Assembly (NCBI GenBank): GCA_965199945.1
Contig: OZ241354.1
Coordinates: 2,046,001-2,110,000, forward strand
Direction of reading: 5' to 3'
Source of the DNA: VXYL01 sp965199945
Lineage (GTDB): Bacteria; Pseudomonadota; Gammaproteobacteria; Pseudomonadales; Azotimanducaceae
Length of the DNA: 64,000 bases
In this document: one piece after another, positions 53,431-62,012 of the stretch
Position numbering within the stretch: position 1 is the first letter of the stretch
Layout of the letters: each line of letters starts with the position of its first letter
The notes under the pieces: model-generated
Databases searched by the model: none
What the model saw: only the letters and a program-made list of their open reading frames with translations
Told to the model about the DNA's origin: nothing
Made by a program: the position numbers and the translations under genes

Positions 53431-53750
53431 CGCTGGACGGCGACGGCCACTTGGCGAAAGCCGAAGAATGGAGCGAAGCAGCGGCGAATCGACTGGCAAG
53501 CGCGGTTGGCATCGCGCTTGGGGCGGATCATTGGTTGGTGCTCCGGGTGCTGCGCCGCTTCCACGCCGACACCGGCGTCTCTCCGTCGATGCGTCCGCTC
53601 GTGACGCTGCTGCGGGAGGGCGGGCATGGCCGTCTGGCATCCAGCATCGCGTTGCTGGGCCTCTTTCCGGCCGGCCCCGGCAGCGCCGACAGCCCGGCGA
53701 CGGTCGCAGCGAGAATCGCTGGCCTGCCGCGGCCGGACAAGTGCTTGTAG
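53421..53750 (+). CDS. tusE: sulfur relay protein TusE/DsrC family
   Basis: A 109-residue DsrC/TusE protein, the final acceptor in the tRNA 2-thiolation sulfur relay. Diagnostic parts: DGDGHLAKAEEWSEAAA, HWLVLRVLRRFH and the C-terminal arm AGLPRPDKCL with the penultimate sulfur-carrying cysteine. Only that cysteine is in the arm; the second one of sulfite-reductase DsrC is missing, which favours TusE. ATG 53421 lies inside the tusB gene. Confidence 0.82.
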   Translation: MDLTLDGDGHLAKAEEWSEAAANRLASAVGIALGADHWLVLRVLRRFHADTGVSPSMRPLVTLLREGGHGRLASSIALLGLFPAGPGSADSPATVAARIAGLPRPDKCL

Positions 53751-53772
53751 CGGGGAGAGCGGCGAAGGCGGC

Positions 53773-55146
53773 TTAGGCGCTGTGCGCCAAGGACGCGACG
53801 CGGCCCACAATCGTCGTTGCCGGCCCTTCGATGCCCTCGGCGCGAACCTTCGCCGCCAGGTCGCCCAACACGCCGACGACGACCTTCTGATCGGCCAAGG
53901 TGGCCCGCGCCACGGTTGCCGCCGGCGTTTCTTCCGCCACACCATGCGCCACAAGGTTGGCGCAAAACGCGTCCAAAGCCGCGAGACCCATGTAGACGAC
54001 GAGCGTTTGACGGGCGGCGTCTGCCAGCATGCGCCAATCCGCGTTCACCTCGCCGCCGCGCTGCCGCGCCGAGACGAAGCACACCGACTGCGCCCACTCG
54101 CGGTGGGTCAAGGGAATGCCCGCCACCGCTGCGGATGCCTGCGCCGCGCTGACTCCTGGCACCACTTCGAACGGCACGCCGTGGCGCGCCAGCGCCGCGA
54201 TCTCTTCGCCGCCGCGCCCGAAGACGAGGGGGTCGCCGCCCTTCAGACGCACCACGCGCTTGCCCTCGGCGGCGCTGTCCAAGAGCCGGCGGATGATCGA
54301 TGCCTGGCGTTCTTCCGCAGCGAGACCGGTCGCCGTCGGCTCGCGGCCCACGTCGATGCGCTGCGCGTCGCGGCGGCAGCGCGCCAGCACGTCGGCGCCC
54401 ACCAGGCGGTCGTAGTAGACGACGTCCGCCCGTTGCAGACAGTGCAGCGCCTTCAGCGTGAGCAGGTCCGGGCTGCCCGGGCCGGCGCCCACCAAGGAGA
54501 CGAAGCCGGCGACCGACGGCGCATCGAGCGCGGCCTCGAGCACCTCGTCCGCGGCGGGGATGTCGCCGCGTTCGGCGAACGTCGCCATGTTGGAATCGAG
54601 CGCCGCATCCCAGAACCGCTGGCGGGATTCCGCATCGGGCAGCGCCGCCTTGATGCGCTGCCGGCGGCTGCGCAGATAGTTCGCCAGATCGCCGGTGGAG
54701 GCTGGCAGCAATGCCTCGATGCGCTCCCGCAGACGCCGCGCCAAGGTCGGCGATGCGCCGCCAGTGGAAACCGCGACCGTGACCGGGCCGCGCTCGACGA
54801 GTGCCGGGAAGAGCGCCGTGGAGCGCTCGCCGTCGTCCACGCAGTTCACCAGCACGCGCCGCTGGTTGCAGGCGCGGCTGACGGCGGCGTTCGTGCCGTC
54901 GTCGTTGGTGGCGGCGATCACCAGCAGTTGACCGTCCACGTCCGTCGCCGAAAACGCGCGCTCGTCGATGTCCACGCCATGCGCCGCGCAGAGTTGCCGC
55001 ACGGCGGCCGAGACCTCTTTCGCCACGACCTTGACGTCCGCCTTGGCGCGCAGCAGCAGTTCGAGCTTGCGCCGCGCCACTTCCCCGCCGCCGACGACGA
55101 GGCACGGCTGGCCGGCGATCTTGAGCGCGAGGGGCAGCGCCTCCAT
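53773..55146 (-). CDS. cysG: siroheme synthase CysG
   Basis: A 457-residue fusion that makes siroheme from uroporphyrinogen III. The N-terminal precorrin-2 dehydrogenase/ferrochelatase (LVVGGGEVARRKLELLL, VNCVDDGERSTALFPA, VSTGGASPTLARRLRERIE) is joined to the C-terminal SAM-dependent methyltransferase (SLVGAGPGSPDLLTLKAL, VVYYDRLVGADVL, RLKGGDPLVFGRGGEEI, VVPGVSAAQASAAVAGIPLTH broken here by family blocks). Siroheme serves sulfite and nitrite reductases. Its place beside serS and tus genes is usual for gammaproteobacteria. Confidence 0.94.
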   Translation of the reverse strand: MEALPLALKIAGQPCLVVGGGEVARRKLELLLRAKADVKVVAKEVSAAVRQLCAAHGVDIDERAFSATDVDGQLLVIAATNDDGTNAAVSRACNQRRVLVNCVDDGERSTALFPALVERGPVTVAVSTGGASPTLARRLRERIEALLPASTGDLANYLRSRRQRIKAALPDAESRQRFWDAALDSNMATFAERGDIPAADEVLEAALDAPSVAGFVSLVGAGPGSPDLLTLKALHCLQRADVVYYDRLVGADVLARCRRDAQRIDVGREPTATGLAAEERQASIIRRLLDSAAEGKRVVRLKGGDPLVFGRGGEEIAALARHGVPFEVVPGVSAAQASAAVAGIPLTHREWAQSVCFVSARQRGGEVNADWRMLADAARQTLVVYMGLAALDAFCANLVAHGVAEETPAATVARATLADQKVVVGVLGDLAAKVRAEGIEGPATTIVGRVASLAHSA

Positions 55147-55186
55147 CAGCCGAAGGCCGGCAACGCCACGAAAGCTGCGCGCTGGT

Positions 55187-55519
55187 TCAAGAGGTCGTCG
55201 GCTGCAAGCGCGGCATCAACACGACGTATTCGCGCTCGATCTGCCGCTGGAATCGCTCCGGCAGGCGCGCCCAGTCGTGGACGTCCACCAGAAAGGGCAG
55301 CGTCGAATCCGTCAGCGCCTCCTGAAACTGCACGAGCTGGCTGCTTGGGATCTCCGCCAAACCAGGGCCGCGCAGCACGAGGTCGAGGTCGCTGCCGTCG
55401 TGGCTCTCCCCATTCACCCGGCTTCCATAGGCCCATATCTCGATGCCAGGCAGGTGTTGCCGAGCCAAGCTCTCGATCATCCGCCGGTGCCGGGGCAGCA
55501 AATGCAGGTCGTCAGCCAT
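55187..55519 (-). CDS. minimal nucleotidyltransferase (MNT) domain protein
   Basis: A 110-residue protein with the nucleotidyltransferase core motif YGSRVNGESHDGSDLDLVL (GSxxxG...SDxD) and a third acidic strand LVDVHDWARL. MNT proteins often act as antitoxins paired with HEPN toxins, which they AMPylate. No HEPN gene is beside it. It sits between cysG and serS, 12 nt after serS, where most relatives have no gene, so it may be an insertion. There is no signal peptide. Confidence 0.83.
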   Translation of the reverse strand: MADDLHLLPRHRRMIESLARQHLPGIEIWAYGSRVNGESHDGSDLDLVLRGPGLAEIPSSQLVQFQEALTDSTLPFLVDVHDWARLPERFQRQIEREYVVLMPRLQPTTS

Positions 55520-55531
55520 CGGCTTCGGCCT

Positions 55532-56818
55532 CTACGACACCGCTTGGTCATTCGGCTGCAAGCGCGACTCGCCGCCCATGTACGGGCGCAGGGCGTCGGG
55601 CAGATGCACCACGCCGTCGCCGTCCTGGCCGTTCTCCAGAACGGCGATCAGCGCGCGGCCCACCGCGAGGCCGGAGCCGTTGAGGGTGTGGACGTAGTCC
55701 GGGCGGTCTTGCGCGGCGCGGAAGCGCGCCATCATGCGCCGCGCTTGGAAGTCCAGGAAGTTGCTGCAGGAGGAAATCTCGCGGTAGCGCTGCTCCGCCG
55801 GCAGCCACACTTCCAAGTCGATGGTCTTGGCCGCGGCGAATCCCAAGTCGCCGGCGCACAGGGTCACGGCGCGATAGGGCAGTTCCAGCTTGCGGAGAAT
55901 CGCCTCCGCGTGGCCGGTGAGTTCGGCGAGCGCGTCCCAGGATCGCTCTGGGCGAACCACTTGCACCAGTTCCACCTTCTCGAACTGGTGCTGGCGGAAG
56001 ATGCCGTGGGTGTCCTTGCCGTAGTTGCCGGCCTCGCTGCGAAAGCACGGCGTGTGCGCGACGAAGCGCAGCGGCAGCTCGCTGGCGTCGAGGATGCGGT
56101 CGCGCACCAGATTGGTCACCGGCACTTCGGCGGTGGGAATGAGGAACTGATCGCGTTCGCCGCCGATGGCGAACAGGTCCGACTCGAACTTCGGCAGTTG
56201 GCCGGTGCCCTCGAGCGCGCTGCGGTCCACCACGTAGGGCACGTAGACTTCCTCGTAACCGTGCTCGCCAGTGTGGGTGTCGATCATGAGCTGCGTGAGC
56301 GCCCGGTGCAGCCGCGCAAGCGCGCCGCGCAGCACGGAGAACCGCGCGCCGGAGATTTTCGCCGCCGCCGGCAGGTCGAGCAGGTTGGCCGCCAGCGCCA
56401 CATGGTCGCGCGGCTCGAAGTTGAACGCAGGCGGTTCGCGCCAGCGACGCACTTCCACGTTGTCCGCATCCGTGCGGCCGGCCGGCACCTCGTCGTCGGG
56501 CACGTTCGGAATCGTCATGGCGAAGTCGGCAAGCTCCACCCGCACGGACTCGAAATCGGCCTTCGCCGCGCCGAGCCGCGTGCCCAAGTCGCCGACCGCG
56601 GCGATCAACGGCTTCACATCCTGGCCCGCGGCCTTCGCCGCGCCGATGCGCGCCGATGCGCCGCGACGTTCGTTCTGCAGCCGTTCGGTCTGCAACTGCA
56701 ATTCCTTGCGCCGCGTCTCCAAGGCGCGAAAGCGCTCCGCGTCGAGCACGAAGCCGCGCCGGCCCACCTTGGCGGCGATGTCGTCGACGTCGCGCCGCAG
56801 GCGGCCGGGGTCGATCAC
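55532..56818 (-). CDS. serS: seryl-tRNA synthetase
   Basis: A 428-residue class II tRNA synthetase that charges tRNA-Ser. The N-terminal coiled-coil arm is residues ~30-105; class II motif 2 is FRSEAGNYGKDTHGIFRQHQF and motif 3 is NGSGLAVGRALIAVLEN. The stretch EVYVPYVVDRSALEGTGQLPKF is also typical. The GTG start overlaps the crcB stop (GTGA). The length is normal. Confidence 0.96.
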   Translation of the reverse strand: MIDPGRLRRDVDDIAAKVGRRGFVLDAERFRALETRRKELQLQTERLQNERRGASARIGAAKAAGQDVKPLIAAVGDLGTRLGAAKADFESVRVELADFAMTIPNVPDDEVPAGRTDADNVEVRRWREPPAFNFEPRDHVALAANLLDLPAAAKISGARFSVLRGALARLHRALTQLMIDTHTGEHGYEEVYVPYVVDRSALEGTGQLPKFESDLFAIGGERDQFLIPTAEVPVTNLVRDRILDASELPLRFVAHTPCFRSEAGNYGKDTHGIFRQHQFEKVELVQVVRPERSWDALAELTGHAEAILRKLELPYRAVTLCAGDLGFAAAKTIDLEVWLPAEQRYREISSCSNFLDFQARRMMARFRAAQDRPDYVHTLNGSGLAVGRALIAVLENGQDGDGVVHLPDALRPYMGGESRLQPNDQAVS

Positions 56819-57183
56819 GCCAGCGCCCCTGCCAGGCGATAGCCGGCGTAGGCCGCGCCCAGACTCATGGCGACGCTGCCGGCAACGTAGGCAACGCACC
56901 AGCGGTAGCGCCCCTGTTCCCACAGCAGCAGCGCATCGGCGGAGAAAGCGGAGAACGTGGTGAATGCGCCGAGCAGGCCGGCGACGAGGAATGCCCGGCC
57001 AATGGTCTCGAACCACGGTGCGCCGGCGAAAGCGCCGATCAGCCCGCCGATGGCGAGCGATCCGAGAACGTTGGCGAAGACCGTGCCCCAGGGCAGCGCC
57101 GCGTTGGCGGCCCAGGTCTGCACGCCGTAGCGCAGCACGGCGCCGCAAGCGCCGCCCGCGGCGACCCATAGCAAGGTCTTCAC
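56815..57183 (-). CDS. crcB: fluoride ion channel CrcB (Fluc)
   Basis: A 122-residue small membrane protein that exports fluoride. Four membrane helices and the motifs AAGGACGAVLRYGV, GTVFANVLGSLAIGGLIG and GLLGAFTTFSAFSAD are diagnostic. The start is taken as GTG 57183 (MKTLLWVAAGG); an in-frame ATG at 57204 would add seven residues. It is coupled to serS by a 4-nt overlap. Confidence 0.94.
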   Translation of the reverse strand: MKTLLWVAAGGACGAVLRYGVQTWAANAALPWGTVFANVLGSLAIGGLIGAFAGAPWFETIGRAFLVAGLLGAFTTFSAFSADALLLWEQGRYRWCVAYVAGSVAMSLGAAYAGYRLAGALA

Positions 57184-57230
57184 GCGGTCTCGGTTTCCAT
57201 GCATGGAAGCGCTGCGGGCCGATGGCAAGG

Positions 57231-58598
57231 CTACGCCGACGGCGCCGGCTCGGGCGCACCCGGCGCCGGCTCGGCCGCCCCGTCGATCCCGTCTCGAAAC
57301 GCCCGGTCGCGCTCGCGGAGCGCCGCCAAGCGGGCCGCGACCTTCGCCTCCAGGCCACGCTCCGTCGGCTCGTAGAAGACCTGCTCGGTCACCGCGTCCG
57401 GGAAGTAGCGCTCGCCGGCGGCGTAGGCGCCGTCCTCGGCATGGGCGTATCGATAGCCCTTGCCGTGGCCGAGTGCGCTGGCCAGCGGCGTCGGCGCGTT
57501 GCGCAAGCGCAGCGGCACCGGGTGCGAGGGCTGTTCGCGCACGAAGGCCATCGCCTTGTTGAAGGCCACTTCGATGGCGTTGCTTTTCGGCACGCTGGCC
57601 AGGTAGACGACCGCCTGCGCCAGCGCCAGATCGCCCTCCGGCGAACCTAAGCGCTGGAACGCATCCCACGCCGCGAGGCTGATCTGCAAGCCGCGCGGGT
57701 CGGCGTTGCCGATGTCCTCGCTCGCCATCCGCACCACCCGGCGCGCCACGTAGAGGGGATCGCAGCCGCCGTCGAGCATCCGCGCCAGCCAGTACAGCGC
57801 CGCATCCGGCGCCGAACCGCGCACGGCCTTGTGCAGCGCCGAGATCTGGTCGTAGAAGGCGTCGCCGCCCTTGTCGAAGCGGCGGTAGCTCTGGCCGCTC
57901 GCCTGCTGCACGTGTTCGACGTCGATGTCGCCGCGCGTCAGCTGGGCGGCGATCTCCAGGGCGTTGAGGGCGCGTCTGGCATCCCCGTCGGCGAGCGCCA
58001 CGAGCTCCGTCATGGCGGCCGGCGCGATCTGCACTTCCAACTCGTCTTGCGCCGCCCGCTCCAGCAACGTTTCGATGTGCGCGGCTTCGAGCGGCTTGAG
58101 CAGATAGACGCGGGAGCGGGAGAGCAGCGCGGCGTTCACCTCGAAGGACGGGTTCTCGGTCGTTGCGCCGATGAACACCACGGTACCTCTCTCCACATGC
58201 GGCAGGAAGGCGTCCTGCTGCGCCTTGTTGAAGCGATGCACTTCGTCGATGAAGAGCACGGTGGTGCGCTCCGGGAACGCCTCGGCTTCGGCAATCGCCT
58301 CGCGCACGTCGCGCACGCCGGCGAGCACCGCGGAGAGGCTGCGCCAATGCGCTTGGGCGGCATCGGCAAGCAGGCGTGCCAGCGTCGTCTTGCCGGTGCC
58401 CGGCGGCCCCCAGAAGAGCATCGAATGCACTTTGCCGAGCGCGGCCAATTGGGCGAGCGGCCGGTCGGGCCCCAGCAGGTGTTCCTGGCCGACGTATTCC
58501 GCGAGGCTTTGCGGCCGCATGCGGTCGGCAAGGGGGCGAGCGAGCGCCGCTGCGGCGTCAGTTTTCGGCAGGATGCTCTGGGTCTGGCCTTGGGACAT
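57231..58598 (-). CDS. rarA: replication-associated recombination ATPase RarA (MgsA)
   Basis: A 455-residue AAA+ ATPase related to clamp loaders that acts at stalled replication forks. Walker A FWGPPGTGKTTLARLLAD, Walker B TVLFIDEVHRFNKAQQDAFLP-type block, sensor 1 GATTENPSFEVN and the C-terminal tetramer domain (DPLYVARRVVRMASEDIGNAD) are clear. Its 5' end overlaps the 3' end of lolA by 41 nt, a coupled arrangement typical of gammaproteobacteria. Confidence 0.95.
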   Translation of the reverse strand: MSQGQTQSILPKTDAAAALARPLADRMRPQSLAEYVGQEHLLGPDRPLAQLAALGKVHSMLFWGPPGTGKTTLARLLADAAQAHWRSLSAVLAGVRDVREAIAEAEAFPERTTVLFIDEVHRFNKAQQDAFLPHVERGTVVFIGATTENPSFEVNAALLSRSRVYLLKPLEAAHIETLLERAAQDELEVQIAPAAMTELVALADGDARRALNALEIAAQLTRGDIDVEHVQQASGQSYRRFDKGGDAFYDQISALHKAVRGSAPDAALYWLARMLDGGCDPLYVARRVVRMASEDIGNADPRGLQISLAAWDAFQRLGSPEGDLALAQAVVYLASVPKSNAIEVAFNKAMAFVREQPSHPVPLRLRNAPTPLASALGHGKGYRYAHAEDGAYAAGERYFPDAVTEQVFYEPTERGLEAKVAARLAALRERDRAFRDGIDGAAEPAPGAPEPAPSA

Positions 58599-59238
58599 CG
58601 CCGATGACGTCGATCCCTTGGGGGACCTCGAACTCGAAGAGCGCCGATTCTAGCACCGGGTTCACGGTCGCCGCCGTGAACGAAATGCGCGTGTGCTGGT
58701 TCAGATGGTCGACGATTGCGATGCCCGCTGGCGCACCAGCGCTGGTGAAGGAGAGCGACGCCTCGCGCAGCACGGAGGATGGATCGCGGGGTTCCAGCAC
58801 GAAGTGCGACTCTTCGCCGCCCTCGCCGGATGCGTCGCCGGCCTTGCGGCGCACGTGGAACCGCGCCGCGCCAGGGCCACCGACGTCCAGCAGGAACGCG
58901 GCCGGCGTGCCGTCGATGGCCTCGGCCAAGGGCTGAACCGTGGCCTGCTCCAAGTCCTGGTCATAGGTCCACAGCGAGACGCCGTCGGCCAGCAGCAGTT
59001 GCGGATAGGGTTCGTCCACTTCCCAGCGCAGCATGCCGGGCCGCTGCAAGTGCATTCGCCCGGTGCTCCGCTGCAGCGTTTCGCCGAAGCTGTTCGTCAC
59101 CACCTGCTCGAACTGCGCCTCGAACGCCGCTAAGTCGCCGAGGATCTGTTCCAGCTCCGCCGCTGCTTGCGCGCGGGCCGTGGAACTGCACGCGACGTAT
59201 GCCAAGAGCGCAAAGCAGATGCGGCACATCCGGCCCAT
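58558..59238 (-). CDS. lolA: outer-membrane lipoprotein carrier LolA
   Basis: A 226-residue periplasmic chaperone that carries lipoproteins from LolCDE to LolB. The signal peptide is MCRICFALLAYVACSSTARA. The pattern FEAQFEQVVTNSFGETLQ, then GMLRWEVDEPYPQLLLADG and LWTYDQDLEQATVQPL is the LolA signature. It lies 4 nt after ftsK and overlaps rarA. It would carry the lipoproteins of the left-hand cluster. Confidence 0.93.
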   Translation of the reverse strand: MGRMCRICFALLAYVACSSTARAQAAAELEQILGDLAAFEAQFEQVVTNSFGETLQRSTGRMHLQRPGMLRWEVDEPYPQLLLADGVSLWTYDQDLEQATVQPLAEAIDGTPAAFLLDVGGPGAARFHVRRKAGDASGEGGEESHFVLEPRDPSSVLREASLSFTSAGAPAGIAIVDHLNQHTRISFTAATVNPVLESALFEFEVPQGIDVIGDVPRPDPEHPAEN

Positions 59239-59242
59239 CGCG

Positions 59243-61864
59243 TCAGTCCGCAGTGCGCTTCGGCACCAGCACGTCGCGCCCGCCGTTGGCGTTCATGGGC
59301 GAGACCACGCCAGCCTGCTCCATCGTCTCGATGAGCCGAGCGGCGCGGTTGTAGCCGATGCGCAGCTTGCGCTGCACCGAGGAAATGGACGCCCGGCGCG
59401 ATTCCAGCACGAACGCCACGGCTTCGTCGTAGAGCGGCTCCTTCGACTCCGCGTCGTCTCCCAGATCGACCGTGCCGGGCACTTCCGCTTCCGGCGGCAC
59501 GCCCTCCAGCAGATCGGGGATGTAGTCCGGCTCGCCTTGGCTCTTGCGGTCGGCAGCGACGGCGTGGACTTCGTCGTCCGACACGAACGCGCCGTGAACG
59601 CGCATGGGCATGCTGGTGCCCGGCGGCAGGAACAGCATGTCGCCGTGGCCGAGCAGCTGCTCGGCCCCGCCTTGGTCAAGGATCGTGCGCGAGTCGATCT
59701 TGCTCGACACTTGGAAGGCCACCCGGGCCGGAATGTTCGCCTTGATGAGGCCGGTGATGACGTCCACCGACGGGCGCTGGGTGGCGAGCAGCAGATGGAT
59801 GCCGGCGGCGCGCGCCTTCTGGGCGATGCGGGCGATGAGCTGCTCCACCTTCTTGCCGACGATCATCATCATGTCCGCGAACTCGTCGATGACGACGACG
59901 ATGTACGGCAGCCGAGCGAGCGGCGCGACGTCGTTCTCCGGCAGCGGCGAGGCCAGCGTTTCGCCGGCCTGCTCGGCGGCGTCGATGCGCTTGTTGTAGC
60001 CGCCGAGATTGCGCACGCCGAGGGCGGCCATCAGCTGGTAGCGGCGCTCCATCTCCCCAACGCACCAGTTGAGCGCCTGGGCGGCGTCCTTCATGTCGGT
60101 CACCACCGGCGTGAGCAGATGCGGAATGTCGTCGTAGACCGCGAGCTCCAGCATCTTGGGATCCACCAGGATCAGGCGCAGTTCCTCCGGCGTCGCCTTG
60201 TAGAGCATGGAGAGCAGCATGGCGTTGATGCTCACGGACTTGCCGGAGCCGGTGGTGCCGGCCACCAGCAGGTGCGGCATCTTGCCGATGTCCGCCATCA
60301 CCGGCACGCCGGCGATGTCCTTGCCGAGGGCGAGGGTGAGCGGCGAGTCGGCGCGCCGGAACTGCCGCGAATCGAGGATTTCCTTCAGCCGCACCGTTTC
60401 GCGCTGCTCGTTGGGAATCTCGATGCCCACCACCGACTTGCCTGGGATCACTTCCACGATGCGCACGCTCACCACCGCCAGGGAACGCGCCAGGTCCTTC
60501 GCCAAGGCGCTGATCTTGCTGACCTTCGTGCCCTTGGCGGGTTCCAGCTCGAAGCGCGTCACCACTGGCCCCGGCAGCGCGGAAACCACCTTGGCGTCCA
60601 CGCGGAAGTCCGCCAGCCGCTCTTCGAGCAGGCGCGACATGTCCTCGAGCAGCTCCTTGGAGAAGCCGCCGCTGGCGCCACGGTCGTAGTCTTCGAGCAG
60701 GGCGAGGTCCGGCAGCGGGGCAACGGCCTCGTCGGCCACCGGCGGCTTGCGGACGTCGATGGCGACGCCGCGTGGGAGTTCGGCTTGCCGTTCCGCCGCT
60801 TGGGACGGCGTTGTCGGCGTGGCGGGCGTTGGGGGGAGCGGCGATGCTGGCGAAGCGGCAGCATCCGGCGCGCTTGTCGGCGGCGCTTCGGCTGCGAAAT
60901 CGGGCGCGTCTTCCGCGACCAGGCGCGCCGCGTCGGGTTCTTCCCGGACGATGGGCTCTGCCGCGCCCGGATTCGACTCCCAAGGTTCCTCCCCTACAGG
61001 CGCATCCACGCTTGGAGCAGCGGGTTCGATGCGCCGTGGCGCGTCGACGACAGGTTCCCGGCGCAGCGTTTTGGCGGTACTGGATGGCCCTGCCGCCACG
61101 GTCGGTTCGCGGCGCGCCGCTTCGCTGCGCCCAACGCGCGGCGCACTGGGGGCGTCGGCCATTGGCGGCGAGAGGAGCACGTCCTCGGCCAGCGGCGTAC
61201 GCGAAGCAACGGCACGCGGCCAAGTCGGCTTCGGAATCGTCGGCATCCTGGCCAACAGACCGCCGAGATGAAGCGACGCCGCGCCGGCCACGATGCCGCG
61301 CGCCAGCGCATAGACGCCGCGCCCGGTGCGCTCCAGAACATGCAGCCACGAATAGCGCAGCACCGCCTGGGAGCCGACCAGCAACGCCGCCATGGCGCAC
61401 AGCGTCAGCCCCATCCAGTTCAGCACCGGCAGCCCGGCGGCGACGATGCCCGCGCCGACCGCGCCCCCGGGGCCGGCCGGCAGGCTCGACCCCGGCGCCG
61501 CGTGCAGCCGCGCCAGCACGCACGTCGCAATCAGCACGGCGACGAATCCGCCCACGCGCACCAGCACCTGCGGCCACGCGCCGACGTCCGGCAAGCCCCG
61601 CCGCAGCAGCATCACGCCGCACAAGGCCAACGCCGCCGGCAGCAGGTGCGCCGGCCAGCCGAAGGCAAGGTAGATCGCGTCCGCCGCCACGGCGCCGCTT
61701 CGGCCCACCAGATTGGAGACCGCGAGATCGGTGCCAGCGAAGTTGAGCGCCGGATCCATCGGCGAATAGGAGCCGAGCGCCAAGAGCAGGTAAAGGGCGA
61801 CGGCGACACAAGCGACCAGCCCGATTTCCCGGCCCGGCAGCGCAGCAAGAACAGGCGACGACAT
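59243..61864 (-). CDS. ftsK: DNA translocase FtsK
   Basis: An 873-residue septal DNA pump. The N-terminal ~200 residues hold four to five membrane helices; a ~200-residue Pro/Ala-rich linker follows; the motor has Walker A VAGTTGSGKSVSINAML, Walker B IVVVIDEFADMMM and LLLATQRPSVDVITGLIK; the gamma domain (SISSVQRKLRIGYNRAARLIE) reads KOPS sites. ATG 61864 (MSSPVLAALPGREIG) was chosen because the first helix follows; the frame is open upstream. It is divergent from the GMC gene. Confidence 0.95.
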   Translation of the reverse strand: MSSPVLAALPGREIGLVACVAVALYLLLALGSYSPMDPALNFAGTDLAVSNLVGRSGAVAADAIYLAFGWPAHLLPAALALCGVMLLRRGLPDVGAWPQVLVRVGGFVAVLIATCVLARLHAAPGSSLPAGPGGAVGAGIVAAGLPVLNWMGLTLCAMAALLVGSQAVLRYSWLHVLERTGRGVYALARGIVAGAASLHLGGLLARMPTIPKPTWPRAVASRTPLAEDVLLSPPMADAPSAPRVGRSEAARREPTVAAGPSSTAKTLRREPVVDAPRRIEPAAPSVDAPVGEEPWESNPGAAEPIVREEPDAARLVAEDAPDFAAEAPPTSAPDAAASPASPLPPTPATPTTPSQAAERQAELPRGVAIDVRKPPVADEAVAPLPDLALLEDYDRGASGGFSKELLEDMSRLLEERLADFRVDAKVVSALPGPVVTRFELEPAKGTKVSKISALAKDLARSLAVVSVRIVEVIPGKSVVGIEIPNEQRETVRLKEILDSRQFRRADSPLTLALGKDIAGVPVMADIGKMPHLLVAGTTGSGKSVSINAMLLSMLYKATPEELRLILVDPKMLELAVYDDIPHLLTPVVTDMKDAAQALNWCVGEMERRYQLMAALGVRNLGGYNKRIDAAEQAGETLASPLPENDVAPLARLPYIVVVIDEFADMMMIVGKKVEQLIARIAQKARAAGIHLLLATQRPSVDVITGLIKANIPARVAFQVSSKIDSRTILDQGGAEQLLGHGDMLFLPPGTSMPMRVHGAFVSDDEVHAVAADRKSQGEPDYIPDLLEGVPPEAEVPGTVDLGDDAESKEPLYDEAVAFVLESRRASISSVQRKLRIGYNRAARLIETMEQAGVVSPMNANGGRDVLVPKRTAD

Positions 61865-62012
61865 GGAGAAGTCCCTTTCTCCACAACATTGCCCACAGTC
61901 TAGCGCCACAACCGACCAACGCACAATGCCCTTAAAGACCGCGGACGCCGCACGGAAACCCATCCTTTGGGTGCATACTCCCGCGCAAGACTTTGGAGCG
62001 AAGGGACGCGGG
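61865..62012. promoter_or_regulatory. divergent promoter gap, ftsK / GMC oxidoreductase
   Basis: A 148-bp gap between divergently transcribed genes that must contain both promoters. AAAGGGA before ftsK and AAGGGA before the oxidoreductase are the visible ribosome sites. I could not pick out a convincing -35/-10 pair. Confidence 0.5.

Noticed and set aside
59033..61903. 956-codon plus-strand open frame opposite lolA and ftsK
   Set aside because: Composition is His/Arg/Gln-rich and no domain is visible; lolA and ftsK on the other strand are unmistakable.
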